A stretch of 64,000 nt of DNA from Calliopsis andreniformis (Eukaryota > Arthropoda > Insecta > Hymenoptera > Andrenidae): contig NW_027480423.1 in NCBI RefSeq assembly GCF_051401765.1, forward strand, positions 17,794,001-17,858,000, in the 5' to 3' direction. Both the position numbers and the translations under genes were made by a program. How positions within the stretch are numbered: position 1 is the stretch's first letter; each line of letters starts with the position of its first letter. The notes under the pieces were generated by a model that saw nothing but the letters and a program-made list of their open reading frames with translations, was not told the DNA's origin and did no database searches. Of the stretch, positions 39,096 through 52,402 are shown piece after piece.

Positions 39096-39579
39096 GTTTT
39101 ATACGATGAAAAGACTGTTATATTTATATTGTATTTTATGCTTCTGGCGTTGACTTCTTAGGCCCTAACTATTCAATCTGTTGGAGCAACGCCCTAGGGT
39201 GAAGCCTAGGTTGCCCGGAACGTAGAAATGAGCATAACTATCACACTGGTTGCAATTATCTGTTTTATACGATGGAAAAGCTGCCGTATTTATATCGTAT
39301 TTTATGCTTCCGGCGTTGACTTCTTAGGCCCTAACTATTCCATCTGGTGGAACAACGCCCTAGGGTGACGCCTAGGTTGCCTGGAAAGTAGAAATGACCA
39401 TAACTTTCACACTGGTAGCAATTATTCGTTTTATACGATGGAAAAACTGTTCCATATATTTTGTATTTTATGCTTCGGGCGTTGACTTCTAAGGCCCTAA
39501 CTATTCGATCTGGTGGTGCAGCTCCCTAGGGTGAAGCCTAGGTTGCTCGGAAAGTAGAAATGACCATAAGTTTCATACG
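39096..39579. repeat. Link monomers between D1 and B1
   Basis: About three monomers. The run with gaaatgagcataactatc and gctgccgtatttatatcg matches about 62,610-62,880 at offset 23,405 (141 monomers minus 1 bp), so this junction neighbourhood was itself copied to the right end of the window. Confidence 0.8.
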
Positions 39580-39638
39580 GGTTGCAATTATTCGTTTTAT
39601 ACGATGGAAAAACTGTTGTATTTTTATTGTATTTTATG

Positions 39639-40140
39639 CTTCAGGCGTGGACTTCTGAGGCCGTAGCTATTCGATGAGGTGGAAGAATGCCATACAGTGA
39701 AGCCTAGGTTGCCCGGAACGTAGAAATGACCACTACTTTCACACTGTTTGCAATTATTCATTTAATACGATGGAAAAGCTGTTGTATTTATATCGTATTT
39801 TAGGCTTCAGGCGTTGACTTCTTAGGCCCTAACATTTCGAGCTGGTGGAGCAACGCCCGACAGTGAAGCCTAGGTTGCCCGGAACGTTGATATGACCATA
39901 ACCTTCACACAGGTTGCAATTATACGTTTTATACGGTGTAACGGCTGTTGTATTTATTTTGTATTTTATTCTTCTGGTGTTGACTTCTTAGGCCCTAACT
40001 ATTCGATCTGGTGGAACAACGCCGTAGAGTGAAGCCTAGGTTGCCCGAACGTAGAAATGACCATTATTTTCACACTGTTTGCAATTATTCCTTTTATACG
40101 ATGGAAAAGCTGTTGTATTTATATCGTATTTCATGCTTCT
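39639..40140. repeat. Internal repeat within B, first instance
   Basis: This stretch, from cttcaggcgtggacttctg through the gtgtaacggctg monomer, matches about 41,299-41,800 at an offset of exactly 1,660 bp, ten monomers. The copies are diverged (gaggtggaagaatgcc here, gtggtggaagaacgcc there). The ten-monomer duplication is therefore older than the 27-monomer duplication that copied both instances. Confidence 0.78.
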
Positions 40141-41581
40141 GGCGTTGACTTCTTAGGCCGTAACTATTCGATCTGGTGGAGCAACGCCCTGGAGTGAAAC
40201 CTGGGTTGGCCGGAACGTAGAAATGACCACTACTATCACACTGGTTGCAAATTATTCCTGCTATACGATGGAAAAACTGTTGTATTTTTATTGCATTTTA
40301 TGCTTCTGGCGTTCACTTCTTAGGACCTAACTATTCGATCTGGTGGAACAACGGCCTAGGGTGAAGCCTAGGTTACCCGGAACGTAGAAATGACCATAAC
40401 TTTCACACTGGTTGCAATTATTTGTTTTATACGATGGAAAAGCTGTTGTATTTATATCGTATTTTATGCTTCTGGCGTTGACTTCTTAGGCCCTAACTGT
40501 TCCATCTGGTAGAACAACGCCCTGGAGTAAAGCCCAGGTTGCGCGTAACGTAGAAATGACCATAACTTTCACACTGGAAGCAATTATTCGTTTTATACAA
40601 TGGAAAAACTGTTCTATTTATATTGTATTATATGCTTCTGGCGTTAACTACTTAGGCCCTAACTATTCGATCTTGTGGAACAACGCCCTAGAGTGAAGCC
40701 TAGGTTGCCTGGAACGTAGAAATGACCACCACCTTCACACGGGTTGCAATTGTTCGTGTTATAGGATGGAAAGACTGTTGTATTTTTATTGTATTTTATT
40801 CTTCTGGTGTTGACATCTTAGGCCCTAACTATTCGATCTGGTGGAACAACGCCGTAGAGTGAAGCCTAGGTTGCCCGGAACGTAGAAATGACCATTACTT
40901 TCACACTGTTTGCAATTATTCCTTTTATACGATGGAACAGCTGTTGTATTTATATCGTACTTTATGCTTCTGGCGTTGACTTCTAAGGACCTAACTATTC
41001 GATCTGGTGGAGCAACGCCCTAGAGTGAAGCCTAGGTTGCTCGGAATGTAGAAATGACCATAAGTTGCATAATGGTTGCAATTATTCGTTTTATACGATG
41101 GAAAAACTGTTGTATTTATATTGTATTTTATGCTTCTGGCGTTGACTTCTAAGGCCCTGAATATTCGATCTGGTGGAGCAATGCCTCGGGGTTAAGTCTA
41201 GGATGCCCGAAACGCCGAAATGATCATTACATTCACGCTTGTTGCAATTATTCCTGTTATACGATGAAAAGGCTGTTGTATTTTTATTGTACTTTATGCT
41301 TCAGGCGTGGACTTCTGAGGCCGTAGCTATTCGATGTGGTGGAAGAACGCCATACAGTGAAGCCTAGGTTGCCCGGAACGTAGAAATGACCACTACTTTC
41401 ACACTGTTTGCAATTATTCATTTAATACGATGGAAATGCTGTTGTATTTATATCGTATTTTATGCTTCGGGCGTAGACTTCTTAGGCCCTAACATTTCGA
41501 TCTGGTGGAGCAACGCCCGACAGTGAAGCCTAGGTTGCCCGGAACGTAGATATGACCATAACCTTCACACAGGTTGCAATT

Positions 41582-41598
41582 ATTCGTTTTATACGGTG
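41582..41598 (+). other. CENP-B-box-like motif, best version, B1 copy
   Basis: Same 8-of-9 motif in the homologous monomer of B1 (ttatacggtgtaaagac). In the ten-monomer-earlier relative near 39,925 the motif is lost, since it reads tatacgttttatacggtg. Confidence 0.35.
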
Positions 41599-43567
41599 TA
41601 AAGACTGTTGTATTTATTTTGTATTTTATTCTTCTGGTGTTGACTTCTTAGGCCCTAACTATTCGATCTGGTGGAACAACGCCGTAGAGTGAAGCCTAGG
41701 TTGCCCGGAACGTAGAATTGACCATTACTTTCACACTGTTTGCAATTATTCCTTTTATACGATGGAAAAGCTGTTGTATTTATATCGTATTTTATGCTTC
41801 TGGCGTTGACTTCTTAGGCCCTAACTACCCGACCTGGTGGAGCAACGCCCTAGAGTGAAGCCTAGGTTGCCCGGAACGTAGAAATGACCATTACATTCAC
41901 ACTGGTTGCAATTATTCCTGTTATACGATGGAAAAACTGTTGAATTTTTATTGTATTCTATGCTTCTGGCGTTTGATTCTAAGTCGCTAGCTATTTGATC
42001 TTGTGGAGCAACGCCCTAGAGTGAAACCTAGGTTATCCGGAACGTAGAAATGACCAGTACATTCACACTGGTTGCAGTTATTCCTGTTAAACGATGGAAA
42101 AACTGTTGCACCTTTATTGTATTTTATGCTTCTGGCGATGACTTCTAAGGCCGTAACTATGCGATCTGGTGGAGCAACGCCCTAGGGTGAAGGGTAGGTT
42201 GCGCGGAACGTAGCAATGACCATAACTTTCACACTGGTAGCAATTAATCGTTTTATACCATGGCAAAGCTGTTGTATTTATATTGTATTTTATGCTTCCG
42301 GCGTTAACTTCTAAGGGCGTAGCTATCAGATGTGGAGCAGCAACGCCCTAGAGTGACGCGTAGGTTGCCCGGAACGTAGAAATGACCATTACTTTCACAA
42401 TGTTCTCAATCACTCATTTTATACGATGGAAAAACTGTTGTACTTATATTGTATTTTATGATTCGGGCGTTGACTTCTAAGGGCCTAACTATTCGATTTG
42501 GTGGAGCAACGCCCTACAGTGCAGCCTAGGTTGCCCGGAACGTAGCTATGTCCATAACCATCACACAGGTTGCAATTATTCGTTTTATACGATGGAAAGA
42601 CTGTTGTATTTATTTTGTAGTTTATGCTTCTGGCGTTGACTTCTAAGGCCCTAGCTCTTGTATCTGGTGGAGCAGCGCCTGAGAGTTAAGTCTAGGATGC
42701 CCGAAATGTCGATATGATCATTACTTTCGCACTGGTTGCAATTAGTCATGCTATACGATGGAAAAACTGCTGCATTTTTATTGTATTTTGTGCTTCTGGC
42801 GTTGACTTCTAAGGCCGTAGCTATTAGATATGATGGAGCAACGCCCTAGAGTGACGCCTAGGTTACCCGGAACGTAGAAATGACCATTACTTTAACACTG
42901 TTTGCAATTATTCATTTTATACGATGGAAAAGCTGTTGTATTTATATTGTATTTTATGCTCCTGGCGTTGACTTCTAAGGCCGTAGCTATTAGATGTGGT
43001 GTAGCAACGACCTAGAGTGACGCCTAGGTTGACCGGAACGTAGAAATGACCATTACTTTCACAATGTCTGCAATTATTCATTTTATACGATGGAAAGACT
43101 GTTGTACTTATTTTGTAGTTTATGCTTCTGGCGTTTACTTCTAAGACCCTAAGTCTTCGATTTGGTGGAGCAACGCCTCAGAGTTAAGTCTAGGATGCCC
43201 GAAATGTCGATATGATCATTACTTTCGCACTGGTTGCAATTAGTCATGCTATACGATGGAAAAACTGTTCTATTTATTTTGCATTTTATGCTTCGGGCGT
43301 TGACTTCTAAGGCCCTAACTATTCGATCTGGTGGAGCAACGCCCTAGAGTGAAGCCTAGGTTGCCCGGAACGTAGAAATGACCATAACTTTCTCACTGGC
43401 TGCTATTATTCGTTTTATACGATGGAAAAACTGTTATATTTATATTGTATTTTATGCTTCTGGCGTTGACTTCCTAGGCCCTAGCTATTCGATCTGGTGG
43501 ATCAACGGCCTAGGGTGAAGCCTGGGTTGCCCGGAACGTAGAAATGACCATAACTTTTACACTGGTA

Positions 43568-43876
43568 GCATTTATTCGTTTTATACAATGGAAAAACTGT
43601 TCTATTTATTTTTCATTTTATGCTCCGGGCGTTGACTTCTAAGGCCCTAACAGATTGATCTGGAGGTGCACCGCCCTAGAGTGAAGCCTAGATTGCCCGG
43701 TACGTAGAGATGACCATTACTTTCACACTGTTTGCAAATATACATTACATACGATGGAAAATCTGTTGTATTTATGTTGTATTTTATGCTTCTGGCGTTG
43801 ACTTCTTAGGCCCTAACTATTTGATCTGGTGGAGCAACGCCCTAAAGTGAAGCCTAGGTTGCCCGGAACATAGAAG
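43568..43876. repeat. Marker cassette H, copy 2 (in B1)
   Basis: Same 309-bp run as at 33,442-33,750, here with gaggtgcaccgcc where copy 1 has gaggtgcaacgcc. It lies near the right end of B1. Confidence 0.88.
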
Positions 43877-46063
43877 TGACCATAACTTCCACACTGGTTT
43901 CAATTATTCATTTAATATGATGGAAAAGCTGTTGTATTTATATCGTATTTTATGCTTCGGGCGTTGACTTCTTAGGCCCTAGCATTTCGATCTGGTGGAG
44001 CAACGCCCTAGAGTGTAGCCTAGGTTGCTCGGAATGTAGAAATGACCATAACTTTCACACTGGTTGCAATTATTCGTTTTATACGATGGAAAAACTGTTG
44101 TATTTTTATTGTATTTTATGCTTCAGGCGTGGACTTCTGAGGCCGTAGCTATTCGATGAGGTGGAAGAATGCCATACAGTGAAGCCTAGGTTGCCCGGAA
44201 CGTAGAAATGACCACTACTTTCACACTGTTTGCAATTATTCATTTAATACGATGGAAAAGCTGTTGTATTTATATCGTATTTTAGGCTTCAGGCGTTGAC
44301 TTCTTAGGCCCTAACATTTCGAGCTGGTGGAGCAACGCCCGACAGTGAAGCCTAGGTTGCCCGGAACGTTGATATGACCATAACCTTCACACAGGTTGCA
44401 ATTATACGTTTTATACGGTGTAACGGCTGTTGTATTTATTTTGTATTTTATTCTTCTGGTGTTGACTTCTTAGGCCCTAACTATTCGATCTGGTGGAACA
44501 ACGCCGTAGAGTGAAGCCTAGGTTGCCCGAACGTAGAAATGACCATTATTTTCACACTGTTTGCAATTATTCCTTTTATACGATGGAAAAGCTGTTGTAT
44601 TTATATCGTATTTCATGCTTCTGGCGTTGACTTCTTAGGCCGTAACTATTCGATCTGGTGGAGCAACGCCCTGGAGTGAAACCTGGGTTGGCCGGAACGT
44701 AGAAATGACCACTACTATCACACTGGTTGCAAATTATTCCTGCTATACGATGGAAAAACTGTTGTATTTTTATTGCATTTTATGCTTCTGGCGTTCACTT
44801 CTTAGGACCTAACTATTCGATCTGGTGGAACAACGGCCTAGGGTGAAGCCTAGGTTGCCCGGAACGTAGAAATGACCATAACTTTCACACTGGTTGCAAT
44901 TATTTGTTTTATACGATGGAAAAGCTGTTGTATTTATATCGTATTTTATGCTTCTGGCGTTGACTTCTTAGGCCCTAACTGTTCCATCTGGTAGAACAAC
45001 GCCCTGGAGTAAAGCCCAGGTTGCGCGTAACGTAGAAATGACCATAACTTTCACACTGGAAGCAATTATTCGTTTTATACAATGGAAAAACTGTTCTATT
45101 TATATTGTATTATATGCTTCTGGCGTTAACTACTTAGGCCCTAACTATTCGATCTTGTGGAACAACGCCCTAGAGTGAAGCCTAGGTTGCCTGGAACGTA
45201 GAAATGACCACCACCTTCACACGGGTTGCAATTGTTCGTGTTATAGGATGGAAAGGCTGTTGTATTTTTATTGTATTTTATTCTTCTGGTGTTGACATCT
45301 TAGGCCCTAACTATTCGATCTGGTGGAACAACGCCGTAGAGTGAAGCCTAGGTTGCCCGGAACGTAGAAATGACCATTACTTTCACACTGTTTGCAATTA
45401 TTCCTTTTATACGATGGAACAGCTGTTGTATTTATATCGTACTTTATGCTTCTGGCGTTGACTTCTAAGGACCTAACTATTCGATCTGGTGGAGCAACGC
45501 CCTAGAGTGAAGCCTAGGTTGCTCGGAATGTAGAAATGACCATAAGTTGCATAATGGTTGCAATTATTCGTTTTATACGATGGAAAAACTGTTGTATTTA
45601 TATTGTATTTTATGCTTCTGGCGTTGACTTCTAAGGCCCTGAATATTCGATCTGGTGGAGCAATGCCTCGGGGTTAAGTCTAGGATGCCCGAAACGCCGA
45701 AATGATCATTACATTCACGCTTGTTGCAATTATTCCTGTTATACGATGAAAAGGCTGTTGTATTTTTATTGTACTTTATGCTTCAGGCGTGGACTTCTGA
45801 GGCCGTAGCTATTCGATGTGGTGGAAGAACGCCATACAGTGAAGCCTAGGTTGCCCGGAACGTAGAAATGACCACTACTTTCACACTGTTTGCAATTATT
45901 CATTTAATACGATGGAAATGCTGTTGTATTTATATCGTATTTTATGCTTCGGGCGTAGACTTCTTAGGCCCTAACATTTCGATCTGGTGGAGCAACGCCC
46001 GACAGTGAAGCCTAGGTTGCCCGGAACGTAGATATGACCATAACCTTCACACAGGTTGCAATT

Positions 46064-46080
46064 ATTCGTTTTATACGGTG
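46064..46080 (+). other. CENP-B-box-like motif, best version, B2 copy
   Basis: Copy of the 41,582 motif at offset 4,482. It is identical in sequence. Confidence 0.35.
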
Positions 46081-48049
46081 TAAAGACTGTTGTATTTATT
46101 TTGTATTTTATTCTTCTGGTGTTGACTTCTTAGGCCCTAACTATTCGATCTGGTGGAACAACGCCGTAGAGTGAAGCCTAGGTTGCCCGGAACGTAGAAT
46201 TGACCATTACTTTCACACTGTTTGCAATTATTCCTTTTATACGATGGAAAAGCTGTTGTATTTATATCGTATTTTATGCTTCTGGCGTTGACTTCTTAGG
46301 CCCTAACTACCCGACCTGGTGGAGCAACGCCCTAGAGTGAAGCCTAGGTTGCCCGGAACGTAGAAATGACCATTACATTCACACTGGTTGCAATTATTCC
46401 TGTTATACGATGGAAAAACTGTTGAATTTTTATTGTATTCTATGCTTCTGGCGTTTGATTCTAAGTCGCTAGCTATTTGATCTTGTGGAGCAACGCCCTA
46501 GAGTGAAACCTAGGTTATCCGGAACGTAGAAATGACCAGTACATTCACACTGGTTGCAGTTATTCCTGTTAAACGATGGAAAAACTGTTGCACCTTTATT
46601 GTATTTTATGCTTCTGGCGATGACTTCTAAGGCCGTAACTATGCGATCTGGTGGAGCAACGCCCTAGGGTGAAGGGTAGGTTGCGCGGAACGTAGCAATG
46701 ACCATAACTTTCACACTGGTAGCAATTAATCGTTTTATACCATGGCAAAGCTGTTGTATTTATATTGTATTTTATGCTTCCGGCGTTAACTTCTAAGGGC
46801 GTAGCTATCAGATGTGGAGCAGCAACGCCCTAGAGTGACGCGTAGGTTGCCCGGAACGTAGAAATGACCATTACTTTCACAATGTTCGCAATCACTCATT
46901 TTATACGATGGAAAAACTGTTGTACTTATATTGTATTTTATGATTCGGGCGTTGACTTCTAAGGGCCTAACTATTCGATTTGGTGGAGCAACGCCCTACA
47001 GTGCAGCCTAGGTTGCCCGGAACGTAGCTATGTCCATAACCATCACACAGGTTGCAATTATTCGTTTTATACGATGGAAAGACTGTTGTATTTATTTTGT
47101 AGTTTATGCTTCTGGCGTTGACTTCTAAGGCCCTAGCTCTTGTATCTGGTGGAGCAGCGCCTGAGAGTTAAGTCTAGGATGCCCGAAATGTCGATATGAT
47201 CATTACTTTCGCACTGGTTGCAATTAGTCATGCTATACGATGGAAAAACTGCTGCATTTTTATTGTATTTTGTGCTTCTGGCGTTGACTTCTAAGGCCGT
47301 AGCTATTAGATATGATGGAGCAACGCCCTAGAGTGACGCCTAGGTTACCCGGAACGTAGAAATGACCATTACTTTAACACTGTTTGCAATTATTCATTTT
47401 ATACGATGGAAAAGCTGTTGTATTTATATTGTATTTTATGCTCCTGGCGTTGACTTCTAAGGCCGTAGCTATTAGATGTGGTGTAGCAACGACCTAGAGT
47501 GACGCCTAGGTTGACCGGAACGTAGAAATGACCATTACTTTCACAATGTCTGCAATTATTCATTTTATACGATGGAAAGACTGTTGTACTTATTTTGTAG
47601 TTTATGCTTCTGGCGTTTACTTCTAAGACCCTAAGTCTTCGATTTGGTGGAGCAACGCCTCAGAGTTAAGTCTAGGATGCCCGAAATGTCGATATGATCA
47701 TTACTTTCGCACTGGTTGCAATTAGTCATGCTATACGATGGAAAAACTGTTCTATTTATTTTGCATTTTATGCTTCGGGCGTTGACTTCTAAGGCCCTAA
47801 CTATTCGATCTGGTGGAGCAACGCCCTAGAGTGAAGCCTAGGTTGCCCGGAACGTAGAAATGACCATAACTTTCTCACTGGCTGCTATTATTCGTTTTAT
47901 ACGATGGAAAAACTGTTATATTTATATTGTATTTTATGCTTCTGGCGTTGACTTCCTAGGCCCTAGCTATTCGATCTGGTGGATCAACGGCCTAGGGTGA
48001 AGCCTGGGTTGCCCGGAACGTAGAAATGACCATAACTTTTACACTGGTA

Positions 48050-48358
48050 GCATTTATTCGTTTTATACAATGGAAAAACTGTTCTATTTATTTTTCATTT
48101 TATGCTCCGGGCGTTGACTTCTAAGGCCCTAACAGATTGATCTGGAGGTGCACCGCCCTAGAGTGAAGCCTAGATTGCCCGGTACGTAGAGATGACCATT
48201 ACTTTCACACTGTTTGCAAATATACATTACATACGATGGAAAATCTGTTGTATTTATGTTGTATTTTATGCTTCTGGCGTTGACTTCTTAGGCCCTAACT
48301 ATTTGATCTGGTGGAGCAACGCCCTAAAGTGAAGCCTAGGTTGCCCGGAACATAGAAG
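48050..48358. repeat. Marker cassette H, copy 3 (in B2)
   Basis: Exact-register copy of 43,568-43,876 at offset 4,482, including the gaggtgcaccgcc variant. Confidence 0.88.
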
Positions 48359-48543
48359 TGACCATAACTTCCACACTGGTTTCAATTATTCATTTAATAT
48401 GATGGAAAAGCTGTTGTATTTATATCGTATTTTATGCTTCGGGCGTTGACTTCTTAGGCCCTAACATTTCGATCTGGTGGAGCAACGCCCTAGAGTGTAG
48501 CCTAGGTTGCTCGGAATGTAGAAATGACCATAACTTTCACACT

Positions 48544-48917
48544 GGTTGCAATTACTCGTTTTATACGATGGAAAAACTGTTCTATTTATTTTATATTTTA
48601 TGCTTCGGGCGTTGACTTCCAAGGCCCTAACTATTCGATCTGGTGGATCAACGGCCTAGGGTGAAGCCTGGGTTGCCCGGAACGTAGAAATGACCATAAC
48701 TTTTACACTGGTAGCAATTATTCGTTTTATACAATGGAAAAACTGTTCTATTTATCTTGTATTTAATGCTTCGGGCGTTGGCTTCTAAGGCCCTAACTGT
48801 TTGATCTGGTGGAGCAACGCCCTAGAGTGAAGCCTAGGTTGCCCGGAACGTAGAAATGACCATAACTTTCTCACTGGCTGCTATTATTCGTTTTATACGA
48901 TGGAAAAACTGTTATAT
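48544..48917. repeat. Link monomers between B2 and C1
   Basis: About two monomers of the gatcaacggcctagggtg and ggcgttggcttctaagg type. The same run closes the window on the right (63,815-64,000) and follows cassette H in block C, so it is part of the larger H neighbourhood. Confidence 0.78.
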
Positions 48918-51900
48918 TTATATTGTATTTTATGCTTCTGGCGTTGACTTCTTAGGCCCTGACTATTCGATCTGGTGGAACAACGCCCTAGAGTGAAGCC
49001 TAGGTTGCCTGGAACGTAGAAATGACCATCACTTTCACAAGGGTTGCCATTATTCCTGTTATAGGATGGAAAGACGGTTGTATTTTTATTGTATTTTATA
49101 CTTCAGGCGTCGACTTCTGAGGCTGTAGCTATTCGATGTGGTGGAAGAACGCCATAGAGTGAAGCCTAGGTTGCCCGGAACGTAGAAATGACCATAACTT
49201 TTACACTGGTAGCAATTATTCGTTTTATACGATGGAAGAGCTGTTGTATTTATATTGTATTTTATGCCTCTGGCGTTGACTTCTAAGGCCGTAGCTATTA
49301 GATGTGGTGGAGCAACGCCCTAGAGTGACGCCTAGGGTAATCGGAACGTAGAAGTGGCCATAACTTCCACACTGGTTGCAATTACTCGTTTTATACGATG
49401 GAAAAACTGCTGTATTTATTTTATATTTTATGCTTCGGGCGTTGACTTCCAAGGCCCTAACTATTCGATCTGGTGGAGCAACGCCCTAGAGCGAAGCCTA
49501 GGTTGCCCGGTACGTAGAAATGACCATCACTTTAATACTGGTTGCAATTATTCGTTTTATATGATAGAAAAACTGTTGTATTTATATTGTATTTTATGCT
49601 TCTGGCGTTCACTTCTTAGGCCCTAACTATTCGATCTGGTGAAACAACGCCCTAGGGTGAAGCCTAGGTTGCCCGGAGCGTAGAAATGACCATAACTTTT
49701 ACACTGCTTGCATTTATTCGTTTTATACAATGGAAAAACTGTTCTATTTATTTTTCATTTTATGCTCCGGGCGTTGACTTCTAAGGCCCTAACAGATTGA
49801 TCTGGAGGTGCAACGCCCTAGAGTGAAGCCTAGATTGCCCGGTACGTAGAGATGACCATTACTTTCACACTGTTTGCAAATATACATTACATACGATGGA
49901 AAATCTGTTGTATTTATGTTGTATTTTATGCTTCTGGCGTTGACTTCTTAGGCCCTAACTATTTGATCTGGTGGAGCAACGCCCTAAAGTGAAGCCTAGG
50001 TTGCCCGGAACATAGAAGTGACCATAACTTCCACACTGGTTTCAATTATTCATTTAATATGATGGAAAAGCTGTTGTATTTATATCGTATTTTATGCTTC
50101 GGGCGTTGACTTCTTAGGCCCTAACATTTCGATCTGGTGGAGCAACGCCCTAGAGTGTAGCCTAGGTTGCTCGGAATGTAGAAATGACCATAACTTTCAC
50201 ACTGGTTGCAATTACTCGTTTTATACGATGGAAAAACTGTTCTATTTATTTTATATTTTATGCTTCGGGCGTTGACTTCCAAGGCACTAACTATTCGATC
50301 TGGTGGATCAACGGCCTAGGGTGAAGCCTGGGTTGCCCGGAACGTAGAAATGACCATAACTTTTACACTGGTAGCAATTATTCGTTTCATACAATGGAAA
50401 AACTGTTATATTTATCTTTCATTTAATGCTTCGGGCGTTGGCTTCTAAGGCCCTAACTGTTTGATCTGGTGGAGCAACGCCCTAGAGTGAAGCCTAGGTT
50501 GCCCGGAACGTAGAAATGACCATAACTTTCTCACTGGCTGCTATTATTCGTTTTATACGATGGAAAAACTGTTATATTTATATTGTATCTTATGCTTCTA
50601 GCGTTGACTTGTTAGGCCCTAACAATTCGATCTGGTGGAACAACGACCTAGAGTGAGGCCTAGGTTGCGCGGAAAGTAGAAATGACAATAACTTTCACAC
50701 TGGTTGCAATTATTCGTTTTACACGATGGAAAAGCTGTTGCATCTTTATTGTATTTTATGCTTCTGTCGTTGACGTCTAAGGCCGTAGCTATTAGATGTG
50801 GTGGAGCAACACACTAGAGTGACGCCTAGGGTGCCCGGAACGTGGAATGACCATTACTTTCGCAATGTTTGCAATTATTCATTTTATACGATGGAAAAAC
50901 TGTTGTACTTATATTGTATTTTAAGCTTCTGGCGTTGACTTCTTAGGCCCTAACAATTCCATCTGGTGGAGCAACGCCCTAGGGTGAAGCCTAGGTTGCC
51001 CGGAACGTAGAAATGACCATCACTTTCAAACTGGTTGCAATTATTCCTGTTATATGACGGAAAAACTGTTGTATTTTTATTGCATTTTATGCTTCGGGCA
51101 TTGACTTCTAAGGCCCTAACTATTCGATCTGTTCGAGCAACGCACTGGGGTGTAGCCTAGGTTGCCCGGAACGTAGAAATGACCATCACTTTCAAACTGG
51201 TTGCAATTATTCCGAGCATATGATGGAAAAACTGTTGTATTTATATTGTATTTTAATCTTCTGGCGTTCACTTCTAGGGCACTAACTACTCGATCTGGTG
51301 GAGCAACGCAATAGAGTGAAGCCTAGGTTGCCCGGAACGTAGAATTGGCCATCACTTTCAAACTGGTTGCAATTATTCCTGTTATATGATGGAAACACTG
51401 TTGTGTTTTTATTGCATTCTATGCTTCGGGCGTTGACTTCTAAGGCCCTAACTATTCCATCTGTTGGAGCAACGCCCTAGGGTTGAAACCTAGGTTTCTC
51501 GGAAAGTAGAAATGACCATAAGTTTCATACTGGTTGCAATTATTCGTTTTATACGATGGAAAAACTGTTGTATTGTTATTGTATTTTATGCTTCTGGCGT
51601 TGACTTCTAAGGCACTCACTATTCGATCTGGTGGAGCAACGCCCGAGGGTGAAGTCTAGGTTGCCCGGAACGTAGAAATGACCATAACTTTCACACTGGT
51701 TGCTACTATTCGTTCTATACGATGGAAAAACTGTTATATTTATAGTGTATCTTATGCTTCTGGCGTTGACTTGTTAGGCCCTAACAATTCGATCTGGTGG
51801 AACAACGACCTAGAGTGAGGCCTAGGTAGCCCGGAACGTAGAAATGACCATCACTTCCATACTGGTAGCAATTATTCGTTTTATACGATGGAAAAACTGT

Positions 51901-52402
51901 TTTGTTTATATTGTATTTTATGCTTCTGGCGTTGACTTCTAAGGCTCTAACTATTCGATCTGGTGGAGCATCGCCCTAGAGTGAAGCCTAGGTTGCCCGG
52001 AACGTAGAAATGACCATCACTTTCAAACTGGTTGCAATTATTCCTGTTATATGATGGAAAAACTGTTGTATTTTTATTGCATTTTATGCTTCGGGCATTG
52101 ACTTCTAAGGTCCTAACTATTCAATCTGTTTGAGCAACGCCCTAGGGTGAAGCCTAGGTTGCGCGGAAAGTAGAAATGACAATAACTTTCACACTGCGTG
52201 CAATTATTCGTTTTATACGATGGAAAAGCTGTTGCATCTTTATTGTATTTTATGCTTCTGTCGTTGTCGTCTAAGGCCGTAGCTGTTAGATGTGGTGGAG
52301 CAACGCACTAGAGTGACGCCTAGGTTGCCCGGAACGTGGAATGACCATTACTTTCGCAATGTTTGCAATTATTCATTTTATACGATGGAAAAACTGTTGT
52401 AC
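48918..52402. repeat. Block C, first copy (C1), 21 monomers
   Basis: 3,485 bp (21 monomers minus 1 bp) followed directly by a longer copy at 52,403-56,551. The left break is gttatattta here versus gttgtactta at the junction. It contains the H neighbourhood, then F-like monomers of the right-hand type (gtggaatgaccattac, caacacactagag). At about 51,243 four monomers present in C2 are missing. Confidence 0.9.
49710..50018. repeat. Marker cassette H, copy 4 (in C1)
   Basis: 309-bp copy at an offset of exactly 16,268 bp (98 monomers) from copy 1. It has gaggtgcaacgcc like copy 1 and unlike the B copies, so it is closer to the segment after A2. Confidence 0.88.

Larger units (their letters stand above)
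39580..44061. repeat. Block B, first copy (B1), 27 monomers
   Basis: This 4,482-bp unit (exactly 27 x 166) is followed by a nearly identical copy. The left break is after catacggg versus cacactggg-type sequence; identity begins at ggttgcaattattcg. Its middle is homologous to A1 (about 21,000-24,020) at offsets 19,081 to 19,248. The shift of 167 bp reflects one extra monomer in B (about 42,870-43,030, with actttaacactgtttgc and ggtgtagcaacgac). B also contains an internal duplication with a ten-monomer spacing. Confidence 0.93.
44062..48543. repeat. Block B, second copy (B2), 27 monomers
   Basis: Head-to-tail copy of 39,580-44,061 with no indel between the copies. I noticed only about four or five differences: taggttgcccgg for taggttacccgg, gaaaggctgttg for gaaagactgttg, atgttcgcaatc for atgttctcaatc, and cctaacatttcg for cctagcatttcg. 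This is one of the youngest large events in the window, or it has been kept uniform by gene conversion. The match ends at 48,554, where gcaattattcg becomes gcaattactcg. Confidence 0.94.
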
